DNA from: Geitlerinema sp. BBD 1991-9
Lineage (GTDB): Bacteria > Cyanobacteriota > Cyanobacteriia > Cyanobacteriales > Geitlerinemataceae
Reading direction: 5' to 3'
Length of the DNA: 64,000 nucleotides
Assembly: GCA_001657325.1 (NCBI GenBank)
Contig: LWRO01000008.1
Span: 186,001 to 250,000, forward strand
A program made the translations under genes and the position numbers. The stretch's first letter is position 1; each line of letters begins with the position of its first letter. The notes under the pieces were generated by a model. That model saw only the letters and a list, made by a program, of their open reading frames with translations. It did not search any database and had not been told where the DNA came from. This document shows, one piece after another, positions 36,811 through 44,439 of the stretch.

Positions 36811-37152
36811 GGTGTTGGACTCCCAACGAAGGGATTTTGTTTCACGATACTCGTTCGATCGAACATTGGAGATCGAAAGTAGACGTTTCCCAATCTGGTT
36901 GGCAACTCAGCCGCAGAATCGAAGAAAATCAACCTAAAACGAACGGCGGGAAACCGCGAGAGTAGACAGTTCTCGAATTGGACGTCCAACGGCATCGTGC
37001 GGTCTCTCAGGAGATCGATCCGACTTTGAGATTTTCAACAATGGGTTGCGGACACTCCGGACGTTTGCTTGAGAAACGTGCAAGTTATTTCAGTCTTTTG
37101 TACGCTAAATTTGCTGAACGTAGCCCTTGTAGAAATGGAATAGCATTCGATC
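36811..37152. promoter_or_regulatory. Divergent intergenic region (DUF2157 / MscS-type channel)
   Basis: 342 bases between two divergent genes. No coding sequence or RNA is recognisable. It should carry both promoters, but I cannot point to clear boxes. Confidence 0.35.
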
Positions 37153-38625
37153 GTGTTCGACTCACAAGCCTGGCTCACTCCATTTACACAGGTTTTTACC
37201 CGAGAATTGTTTCGCATCGGGAACACGTCAGTTTCGATCGTGTCAGTCGTCCAGCTCGTGGTGTCTCTAGCAGTCGCTCTGTTTCTGGCGCGAGCGTTAC
37301 GGAATTTTTTGAAATATCGTTTGTTGGTTAAGTTCGGGATCGACGAGGGCAACCGCGCCGCGATTGCAACAATTGTCAGTTATGGTTTAGGAACGCTCAG
37401 TATCTTAGTTATCGTGCAAGCCTCGGGGCTGAACCTGTCGTCCCTCGCCGTCATCGCTGGAGGGTTAGGCGTGGGGATCGGGTTTGGCTTGCAAAGTATG
37501 GCGAACAACTTCATCAGTGGTGTAACGATCCTCATCGAACAAAAGTTAAAAGTGGGGGATTTCATCGAGTTCGATGGCTTGTCGGGATATATCAAAGAAG
37601 TATTTTTGCAATCGACGGTGCTTCGCACGCGGGAAGGGGCGGATGTGGTGGTACCGAACAGCGAGCTGATCTCGAACCGGGTCGTGAATTGGAGTTACGA
37701 TAACTGCTATGTGGCGCGGGTTCATATTCCGGTGGGCGTTGCTTATGGCAGCGATCCGGTACAGGTTACGGAGACGCTGTTAACTTGCGCGTACATGGAA
37801 CCGTCCGTGGTGTTCGATCCAGCCCCGAAGGTGATGTTGATGGGATTTGGGGATTCGGCGTTGCTGTTCGAGTTGTGGGTGTGGGTCGATCGAATCGATC
37901 GAGAGCCGTTTATCGTCAGTTCGCTAAACTTTCTCATTGAGTACCACTTGCGTCAACAGGGAATTAAGATTCCCTTTCCACAAACGGAGGTGTGGTTTAA
38001 TTCGCCGAAAGCCGCGATCGATTGGAATTCACCACCGTTCGGTTCGTTCCACCTGCACCACCATCACAGCGTCACTCATGCGACGGGGGTGTCGCTCAGT
38101 CATGCTTTACGACAAATTCCTTACTTTGAGAATTTTAACGAGTTGCAATTGCGTCAGCTGATCGAACAGGGGTGTCGAAAGTTGCTGTCTTCCGGCGAGA
38201 TTTTGTTTCACGAAGGCGCACCGGGCGATGCGTTCTATATTGTGATTGCTGGGAAAGTTGAAGTTTATGTCGAACGGCTCGATCGACGGTTAACGGTATT
38301 GGAGGCGGGCAGTTTTTTCGGGGAACTGGCGCTGATGTTGGGGATTCCGCGCACGGCTTCGGTTCGGGCGTTGGAACCGACGATTTTGTTTGCTCTCGAT
38401 CGCTTTCACTTCGAGCGGTTGTTGCACCAACACCCTGAACTCTACGATTCGATCGTGACAGGGTTGGAGCGACACAAAGCCGAACTCGCACAGCGTCAGC
38501 AGGAGTTACGAGCGTTAGGATTGGTCGATGCTTCTGAAGATGACAAAAATCCTCTAAATTGGGTCAAGAAGCGGTTGAAAAATTTATTTAGTTTGTCAGT
38601 GAACGGAGAAGACTCAATCCAATGA
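37153..38625 (+). CDS. MscS-family mechanosensitive channel with C-terminal cyclic-nucleotide-binding domain
   Basis: 490 aa from a GTG at 37153. Three membrane helices lie at about 23-45, 60-85 and 90-120. The pore helix is recognisable (LAVIAGGLGVGIGFGLQSMANNFISGVTILIE, whose key part is GGLGVGIGFGLQSMANNF), followed by the MscS beta domain (KVGDFIEFDGLSGYIKEV and VVPNSELISNRVVNWS). Residues about 345-470 are a cNMP-binding domain (GDAFYIVIAGKVEVYV, FGELALMLGIPRTASVRA) that keeps the phosphate-binding GEL...RTASV segment. Such fusions are known as bacterial cyclic-nucleotide-gated (bCNG) channels, which respond to ligand more than to tension. It stands alone and converges on the DUF3137 gene. 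Confidence 0.92.
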   Translation: MFDSQAWLTPFTQVFTRELFRIGNTSVSIVSVVQLVVSLAVALFLARALRNFLKYRLLVKFGIDEGNRAAIATIVSYGLGTLSILVIVQASGLNLSSLAVIAGGLGVGIGFGLQSMANNFISGVTILIEQKLKVGDFIEFDGLSGYIKEVFLQSTVLRTREGADVVVPNSELISNRVVNWSYDNCYVARVHIPVGVAYGSDPVQVTETLLTCAYMEPSVVFDPAPKVMLMGFGDSALLFELWVWVDRIDREPFIVSSLNFLIEYHLRQQGIKIPFPQTEVWFNSPKAAIDWNSPPFGSFHLHHHHSVTHATGVSLSHALRQIPYFENFNELQLRQLIEQGCRKLLSSGEILFHEGAPGDAFYIVIAGKVEVYVERLDRRLTVLEAGSFFGELALMLGIPRTASVRALEPTILFALDRFHFERLLHQHPELYDSIVTGLERHKAELAQRQQELRALGLVDASEDDKNPLNWVKKRLKNLFSLSVNGEDSIQ

Positions 38626-38675
38626 TTGGACATCACGGATCGTTTGGGAAGATCGATCGAACTCGACACCTCTAT

Positions 38676-40577
38676 TCAGTCAGCATCCCAAATACGACGA
38701 TTTAATCGCAAGTCATCGACAATTGCAATCGCCATTTGGAAGATTTCAAAGTATTCAAGAATTGGCTTAAAACTCAACATACTCGAGAATATTTTGGGTT
38801 CAAATAAGTCTTCTTCATAATTAATCGTGATGTACATTGTATAGGAAACAAAAGAAAGACAAATATCTCGATTTAATTTTTTTCGCAAGTTTGCAATTCT
38901 ATGCATGAGATTGGTTGAGAGGATATACCGCGCCTCGACTTGGTCTTCTCCATAGACGAGAAAGTATTTATTGAATTGTGGATCTTCAAGCTTAATTCGA
39001 TTCAGACCATTGATGGCACCATTTTTACTGATTCTTTCAGTAATTTTATTGGGGATAATCACTGTGCGAGATTTAAAAGTTTTTGAAAAATCCGACCAAT
39101 ATAAAAGACCTTTAAATAAAAGTCTTTTTGAAATAGATGAATCATAAAAATGTTCCCAAAATTCAGAAAAGACTAACTTTCGTCCTCGCGCAATTCGCGA
39201 AAACGCATATGGAAAACCAAAAACAACAACAACTAAACTCGCAATCCAAAATGTTTTTTCTGAACCACGTCCTTCTTTAAATAGAGATAACAGAGTAATA
39301 GATGACTTCTCAGCACAAACATCGGTAAAACATAGACGTGTTCTACCCACTGTACCTGAAACATAGTCATCTTGATGGACGATATCGGGAAACAGTTCGC
39401 CCAACAGCGTACTCTTCATCAGTGCTTTCCGTGCAGCACCCAACTCTCCGGTTGGAGAATACTTTAAATATCCATCTGAGTCCATAAACTCAAGTAATTT
39501 TTGAATGACATCACGTTTGAAACCGAATCCATATTGACTCGTGCGAAAACTATAGAAGAATATCCAAAGTGTCAGCCAAATTGATGATGAAATAAAAAAT
39601 ATTTTAGGCCACTGGAATGTTAGAGTCGCCGAGTAAATAAAGATCGCTAAAAAGATAGCCGATATAATCAGAACAGAAATCAAGGTCGATCGACGGGATT
39701 TCTCGACTTTCTTAAGTTCTGGGAGCAGTGTTTTTTTATAAAACTGCTTGAGTTCTGAAACACGTCTTGGCTCGATTCGTGCTTGTTCGATCGCTTGCAG
39801 TCTTTGGGCTTCCGCTTCTGCCTCAGCAGCAGCTTGCTCGGCTGCTTGTTTGGCTTGTTCTAATGAAGCAAAAATTGAAGCTAAAAATTGCTGCGCCCAT
39901 TGTTGAGTTTCAGGATTGGATTGACTCGCCAGTTGCTCGCACAAATCAACGGCCTCGTCCATTTGTCCGCTGCCTCGGTAAGCCTGAGCGAGTAGAGTTT
40001 GGGCTTGCCAATACTGCGGCGATCGAGATTGCGATGAAACTCCGGCCAAGTAACGATCGAGACGCTCGAGTGCCACGTCGTAGTCTTTCTGACGAATTGC
40101 GATTTTACTCTGGTTGAGCAACTGCTGAATTTCTTGGGAGGACAGAGACTCGGATGTAGTTGTGGGTTGGGGTGCGCTGATGGGAGCCTCGGAAGTTTGA
40201 GAATTCGAGGAGGAGACGGATGCTCGATTGTCGATCGATTCGATCGTCGAGTTCTTCGTCGTACTGTTCTTGGCTTCGGCCGCTTTGACGCGCTCGCTGC
40301 GTTGGCGAAGCTTTGTCAGGACTTGCTGACCCCAACGGTTGACTTTTGGGTGAGGGTGCGCTGCCAGTTTCGTACAGAGTTCGATGGCTGGCTCGAGTTG
40401 CTGACAGGCATAATGGGCCTGCACGAGGATCGTGCAGGCGGTGACTTGCTGCTGACTTCGGGGAAATTCCTGCTCGCACAAGGGAGTTAACAAGGCGATA
40501 CTTTCGGCATAACGTTTTTGCTCGAAGGCAGCTATCCCTTCTTGCAAGGTTTTTGCTAAGACTTGAGACTGAGTCAT
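38676..40577 (-). CDS. DUF3137 membrane protein with N-terminal TPR-like repeats
   Basis: 633 aa. Residues 1-250 hold two TPR-like units (EGIAAFEQKRYAESIALLTPLC and IRQKDYDVALERLDRYLAG, key parts), separated by a Ser/Thr/Asn-rich linker. A charged, alanine-rich coiled coil follows (about 245-285), then two membrane segments (STLISVLIISAIFLAIFIYSA, FFISSSIWLTLWIFFYSF). The rest is the DUF3137 domain (SGTVGRTRLCFTDVCAEK, FKSRTVIIPNKI, VYGEDQVEARYILS). DUF3137 genes are commonly next to lemA, as here, with only three bases between lemA's stop and this ATG. The pair likely acts together at the membrane; the function is unknown. The DUF3137 half is AT-rich relative to the N-terminal half, which suggests a fusion of parts with different histories. 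Confidence 0.82.
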   Translation of the reverse strand: MTQSQVLAKTLQEGIAAFEQKRYAESIALLTPLCEQEFPRSQQQVTACTILVQAHYACQQLEPAIELCTKLAAHPHPKVNRWGQQVLTKLRQRSERVKAAEAKNSTTKNSTIESIDNRASVSSSNSQTSEAPISAPQPTTTSESLSSQEIQQLLNQSKIAIRQKDYDVALERLDRYLAGVSSQSRSPQYWQAQTLLAQAYRGSGQMDEAVDLCEQLASQSNPETQQWAQQFLASIFASLEQAKQAAEQAAAEAEAEAQRLQAIEQARIEPRRVSELKQFYKKTLLPELKKVEKSRRSTLISVLIISAIFLAIFIYSATLTFQWPKIFFISSSIWLTLWIFFYSFRTSQYGFGFKRDVIQKLLEFMDSDGYLKYSPTGELGAARKALMKSTLLGELFPDIVHQDDYVSGTVGRTRLCFTDVCAEKSSITLLSLFKEGRGSEKTFWIASLVVVVFGFPYAFSRIARGRKLVFSEFWEHFYDSSISKRLLFKGLLYWSDFSKTFKSRTVIIPNKITERISKNGAINGLNRIKLEDPQFNKYFLVYGEDQVEARYILSTNLMHRIANLRKKLNRDICLSFVSYTMYITINYEEDLFEPKIFSSMLSFKPILEYFEIFQMAIAIVDDLRLNRRIWDAD

Positions 40578-40580
40578 GGC

Positions 40581-41159
40581 TTAATTGTTGAATAGTTGGC
40601 CGACGTCAACGTTTTGGCGCTCGGACGCAGGTGTTTCTAACACTTTTTTGCGGCGATAGTTCAGATGATTAGCCACAATGTTTGTGGGAAACATTTCAAT
40701 GGCATTGTTATATTCAGTGACAGAGGTGTTGTAGAAACGTCGCGCTGCTGACAGTTGTTCTTCAACTTCGTTCAATGAGGCTTGCAGCTGTAGAAAATTG
40801 CGATCGGCTTTTAGCTGAGGGTAAGCTTCAACTGCCACTAAAAAATTCCCAATTTCGCGAGATAGCTGGTTTTCAACATCTAAACGTGCATTGCTTCGGA
40901 GCCGTCCTGAAATCGCCCGAGAGCGCAAACCTGAAATTTTAGTCAAGGTTTGCATCTCAAAATCTGCATACTTTTTAGCTACTGCGACTAAATTCGGAAT
41001 TAAATCGTGTCTCTTTTTAAGGATGACATCAATACTTGAAAAAGCATTTTCAACTTGGTTTCTGAGTCGAATTAAACCGTTGTAAATCCAAATTCCCCAC
41101 ATCGCCAAAAGGATGGCTGCAAGTATAATTACGAGGATGAAAGCTGCAAAAAACAACAT
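40581..41159 (-). CDS. lemA: LemA family protein
   Basis: 192 aa from the ATG at 41159, with AAGGAGAG ten bases upstream; the start at 41192 is rejected. An N-terminal membrane segment (FFAAFILVIILAAILLAMWGIW) is followed by the LemA helical bundle: YNGLIRLRNQVENAFSSIDV, KRHDLIPNLVAVAKKY, NFLVAVEAYPQLKAD and RRFYNTSVTEYNNAIEMFPTN. The outward N-terminus with a coiled helical bundle is conserved in the family; the function is unknown, though members are linked to membrane or envelope processes. It is the first gene of a two-gene unit with the DUF3137 protein. Confidence 0.93.
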   Translation of the reverse strand: MLFFAAFILVIILAAILLAMWGIWIYNGLIRLRNQVENAFSSIDVILKKRHDLIPNLVAVAKKYADFEMQTLTKISGLRSRAISGRLRSNARLDVENQLSREIGNFLVAVEAYPQLKADRNFLQLQASLNEVEEQLSAARRFYNTSVTEYNNAIEMFPTNIVANHLNYRRKKVLETPASERQNVDVGQLFNN

Positions 41160-41565
41160 CTTTCTGTGCTCTCCTTGATGGCAGAAAATCAAGTGAATGA
41201 AATGTTCGATCGACGATCGATCTTTATTCTGACTCGCAATCAGTCTGAGATTTGGAAATTCAAATTTTAGAGAAGGCTAAATATAGTTAAAACTTTTATT
41301 TAACTATCTATCGATATATTATAACGTATTTTTAGAACATCTCACTTAAGAAGATTTGTTATGCAGATCGTTTGAGTATATCCGTGTTTTTACTTACGCT
41401 TTTTACAACTTGACACAAAAAATACCAGTAAAAACTCGCACCAACAATTGCTTTTTAGAGGGACTTAACGTCAAAGCAGATAGAGACATCTCGATCGAGT
41501 GTTCGAGTCGAAAAAACAAATTGGTAAACAATAAGCTTGTTATTGAATTGACAACGCCAGCTGAA
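41160..41565. other. AT-rich intergenic region upstream of lemA
   Basis: About 400 bases of AT-rich DNA with no convincing gene. The lemA promoter is expected here. It is followed by a family 2 miniature element (41566-41720) and a minus-strand terminator (41831-41873). Confidence 0.4.
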
Positions 41566-41720
41566 GGGTGCATCTCAAAAATGCAACCCTCACCCTAAAT
41601 CCCTCTCCCAAGCTTGGGAGAGGGACTTGAAAATGGCTCCCCTTCTCCCAAAATTGGGAGAAGGGGTTGGGGGATGAGGGCATGAGGAATCGGGCAGATT
41701 GCAAAAGTGAGATGCCCCCC
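41566..41720. mobile_element. MITE-like miniature element, family 2 (copy 2)
   Basis: Ends GGGTGCATCTCA (41566-41577) and TGAGATGCCCCCC (41708-41720) are near-perfect inverted repeats shared with the element at 34498-34631. The interior differs: it holds two strong hairpins, CCCTCTCCCAAGCTTGGGAGAGGG (centre AAGCTT) and CCTTCTCCCAAAATTGGGAGAAGG (centre AAAATT), a palindrome type widespread in cyanobacterial intergenic DNA. No clear target duplication remains. Confidence 0.68.
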
Positions 41721-41830
41721 TTGAGTTTCTAGAGATCGATCCCGGTTCAATCTGTCGATCGCCTTTCATGAAACGGGCGATCTGAAATTGGATACGCCAT
41801 TCAGTCTCGATCGACCGTGTTTTCTCGATC

Positions 41831-41873
41831 GCAAATAAAAACCGTAGAGTTCTTGTCAGCAAGGACTCTACGG
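41831..41873 (-). terminator. Rho-independent terminator of the gene ending at 41948
   Basis: On the minus strand, CCGTAGAGTCCTTG pairs with CAAGAACTCTACGG (one G-U type pair, loop of four) and is followed by TTTTTATTTGC. Position and orientation fit the gene 41948-43108. Confidence 0.82.
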
Positions 41874-41947
41874 GAGAGGGGCAATGATTTAAGTCGGATT
41901 TCACAAGAACCATGCCAGCTAAAGCATGAGGCGTTTCCAGCTAACGC

Positions 41948-43108
41948 CTAAGACTCTACGTGAGAGAGTTCCTCTACGATCCAATTCAGCGTTTGCTGGA
42001 CTTGCTCCAAAGTCAACTCGTCCTGTAACGCTGACAGACGCAGATACGGAAAACGCGGTTCGTGAGGATTTGTCGGGAGTGCCATGCCGATCGAACTGAA
42101 TTTCGATCGAAGTGCGTTCCAATTTTCGAGATCGTCGAACGGTGGTTTGAGACCGTAACTTTGGGAAGAAATTTCCAACCCGCCCCAAATACCAATGTTG
42201 AACAATTCCCGTTCGGCTTGGCCGTGGGAACCCATCCAGACCGCCACGAAGCCACCGTAATTATCACCTTTACCCCACTGCACTTCCACGCTAGGCGAAT
42301 GACCTTCCGCCCACTCGTAAATTTTACGGGCAACGTAAGCTTCTTCTCGACCTCGACGAACCTCGAACTCTTGGAAAAACGACGTTTCGTCCCATCGCCG
42401 ACGTTCGCGCGTCGCACTGGACTTTTTCAAACGGGCTTCAGCCGTTTGTCCGAGAACGCGGGGAACGAGCATCCTGAGGTTGTCCGGTTGGTCGTCCGAA
42501 TATTGCTTCAGCTCGATCGCCAGCACTTCCGCCGGATCGACCTGTTCGTTGAGAAATTCCACCACGCGGCGAAGTTCCGGTGGAATCACGTCAGCCACGA
42601 AAACCAAACGAATTTTTCCCGCTTGCAGGTGCGTTTTCACCTTTTGCCAGAAACGCTCCTCGCTGGCTTCCGTTCCCAGAAACTCCTCGAAAACCTGTTC
42701 CGGATCGCGTCCTTGTTCGCGGCAATTCGACTCGAACTGAGACACGATCGTATCGACGGGCCAGTAAAGACTGGCGTTGGCCGCGTAATCGAGCATTTGC
42801 CCGATGACTTCTTGGCGCGTGCGGATGTTGTCAATGCGCTTGACTTCAACGAGGGTTGGAATCGCGTTTTGGTCGATAAACAGTCGATCGAGCGACCAAC
42901 GCCCCGTCCCGTCTTCCTCTGAGGGAATGGGCATCTCTCGGCGCACGAGCAACCAATGACGGGGCAACGCCGTATCGATCTGATCGCCAGCCAAGAGGTT
43001 CGGGTAAGTTTCCAGAAGTTCCTGCAGTTGTTCCTCTGACTCGTAAGCTTGTTCGGTCATTTCGACCAACTGCTCGTCGTCTTGAATCAGATAAATGCCT
43101 CCACCCAT
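41948..43108 (-). CDS. PD-(D/E)XK nuclease-like protein of unknown function
   Basis: 386 aa from the ATG at 43108, with AGAGGA upstream; the longer start at 43171 lies outside the conserved part. Residues about 20-140 resemble restriction-like nucleases: LDRLFIDQNAIPTLVEVKR supplies an Asp...Glu-x-Lys triad, followed by RTRQEVIGQMLDYAAN, a helix typical of NucS/DUF91-like proteins. The middle (ELRRVVEFLNEQVDPAEVLAIEL) and the C-terminal half (KIYEWAEGHSPSVEVQWGKG, AERELFNIGIWG) look like further conserved domains I cannot name. Possibly DNA repair or defence; no defence genes are adjacent. It lies 52 bases downstream of dapF on the same strand and ends in a good terminator. Confidence 0.72.
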   Translation of the reverse strand: MGGGIYLIQDDEQLVEMTEQAYESEEQLQELLETYPNLLAGDQIDTALPRHWLLVRREMPIPSEEDGTGRWSLDRLFIDQNAIPTLVEVKRIDNIRTRQEVIGQMLDYAANASLYWPVDTIVSQFESNCREQGRDPEQVFEEFLGTEASEERFWQKVKTHLQAGKIRLVFVADVIPPELRRVVEFLNEQVDPAEVLAIELKQYSDDQPDNLRMLVPRVLGQTAEARLKKSSATRERRRWDETSFFQEFEVRRGREEAYVARKIYEWAEGHSPSVEVQWGKGDNYGGFVAVWMGSHGQAERELFNIGIWGGLEISSQSYGLKPPFDDLENWNALRSKFSSIGMALPTNPHEPRFPYLRLSALQDELTLEQVQQTLNWIVEELSHVES

Positions 43109-43160
43109 CGATTGTCCTCTGTGATTGCTGTTAGTGAATTCGGTTCGGCGAGGGGTGTCC

Positions 43161-44000
43161 TCAGCCGACACGACCGGAAAACACGCGCTCGGCAGGCCCT
43201 GTCATATACACGCGCCCGTCGCTTGGAGACCATTCGATGTCTAGCTGTCCGCCAGGAAGTTCTACCGTCGTCATGCGGTCGCACCGTTGAGTCAGCACGC
43301 CGGCCACGACAGACGCACACGCACCTGTCCCACAGGCCAGCGTAGCACCTGCCCCCCGTTCCCACACCCGCATTTTCACGGTATTCGGACGAACGACCTC
43401 GATAAACTCGACGTTCGTGCGTTTGGGAAACGCGGAATGGCATTCAAACTGGGGGCCGATTTCGGCGAGCGCGACGGCCTCGGCATTTTCAACAAAGGTA
43501 ATGCAATGGGGATTTCCCATACTGACGCAGGTGACAGACCAGGTTTGTCCGGCCACCTCCAGCGCTCGATCGATAACTTTTTCGCCTTCGGGAACCAGCA
43601 ACGTCGGAATTTCAGCGGCTAACAGCCGAGGTTCTCCCATATCCACTTTAACCCGCCCATCGGCGAGTCGTTGAGGGGTCATGACCCCTGCCAGCGTGTG
43701 AACGCGATAAGTGTTGCGAGCGTTGTCTCCTTCGAGTTCGTCAACAAACTGCATGAAACAGCGAATTCCATTGCCGCACATTTCCGGTTCCGACCCATCG
43801 GAGTTAAAGATCCGCATCGTGTAATCGGTATCGGCCGTACCCGGAAGCACGAAAATTACGCCGTCTGCACCGATGCCGAAGTTGCGGTGGCAGAGTTTTT
43901 TTGCCTGTTGAGGCGTTAAAATCGGCTCGGTTTGGTGTCGATTGTCGATGAGAACAAAATCGTTGCCTAAGCCTTGGTATTTGGTAAATTCAATGGACAT
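43161..44000 (-). CDS. dapF: Diaminopimelate epimerase
   Basis: 279 aa from the ATG at 44000 ([15 protein letters not shown]); an ATG two codons upstream (44006) is equally possible. The two catalytic cysteines are present: Cys75 in [11 protein letters not shown] and Cys223 in [10 protein letters not shown]. Other family motifs are [13 protein letters not shown] and [11 protein letters not shown]. It interconverts LL- and meso-diaminopimelate for lysine and peptidoglycan synthesis. It is divergent from hfq, with 205 bases between the starts; the dapF-hfq neighbourhood is known from other cyanobacteria. The nuclease-like gene follows on the same strand. Confidence 0.96.
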   Translation of the reverse strand: MSIEFTKYQGLGNDFVLIDNRHQTEPILTPQQAKKLCHRNFGIGADGVIFVLPGTADTDYTMRIFNSDGSEPEMCGNGIRCFMQFVDELEGDNARNTYRVHTLAGVMTPQRLADGRVKVDMGEPRLLAAEIPTLLVPEGEKVIDRALEVAGQTWSVTCVSMGNPHCITFVENAEAVALAEIGPQFECHSAFPKRTNVEFIEVVRPNTVKMRVWERGAGATLACGTGACASVVAGVLTQRCDRMTTVELPGGQLDIEWSPSDGRVYMTGPAERVFSGRVG

Positions 44001-44205
44001 CGTCATCGGGGCGTGGATCGGAATGGGGAACAGAAACCGTGGCAAATCCAGAATGCAGAATCGCATTCGATCGTGCCGTCGGGCAAACCTTTTTCATTGT
44101 CCTACAGAACACTGGCTTTAGCTCGTGGGTTCTGTTTGTTAATGTGATAGATGTTTTGAAAAGCACCGCCCGTTCAAGTGGGGTGAATGTTATAGGAGCG
44201 AACTT

Positions 44206-44439
44206 ATGGCGATCGAATTCGATACGAGCCTTCCGAGCATTCGCATTTTCCAAGCCTACGTGCAAGAGAAAACGCACCTCGAAGTCCAACTGACGACGGG
44301 CGATCGCATCCAAGGCCGCCTCTTGTGGCAAGATCCCGTCTATCTGTGCTTCTCAGACGACAACAACCAACAGTACTTTATCAATCGTAACGGTCTCGTC
44401 TACTTGCGGCCGCTCGCGCCAGCGGCTTCTGAGAGCTAA
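44206..44439 (+). CDS. hfq: Cyanobacterial Hfq (Sm-like protein)
   Basis: 77 aa from the ATG at 44206, preceded by AGGAGCG. An N-terminal helix (LPSIRIFQAYVQEKTH) is followed by the five-strand Sm fold: LEVQLTTGDRIQGRLLWQDP (Sm1) and INRNGLVYLRPL (Sm2 position). Several RNA-contact residues of enterobacterial Hfq are absent, as in other cyanobacterial Hfq proteins, which are known to act in type IV pilus-dependent motility through contact with PilB rather than as classical sRNA matchmakers. Position next to dapF supports orthology. Its TAA overlaps the stop codon of the convergent antiporter gene by four bases. Confidence 0.9.
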   Translation: MAIEFDTSLPSIRIFQAYVQEKTHLEVQLTTGDRIQGRLLWQDPVYLCFSDDNNQQYFINRNGLVYLRPLAPAASES

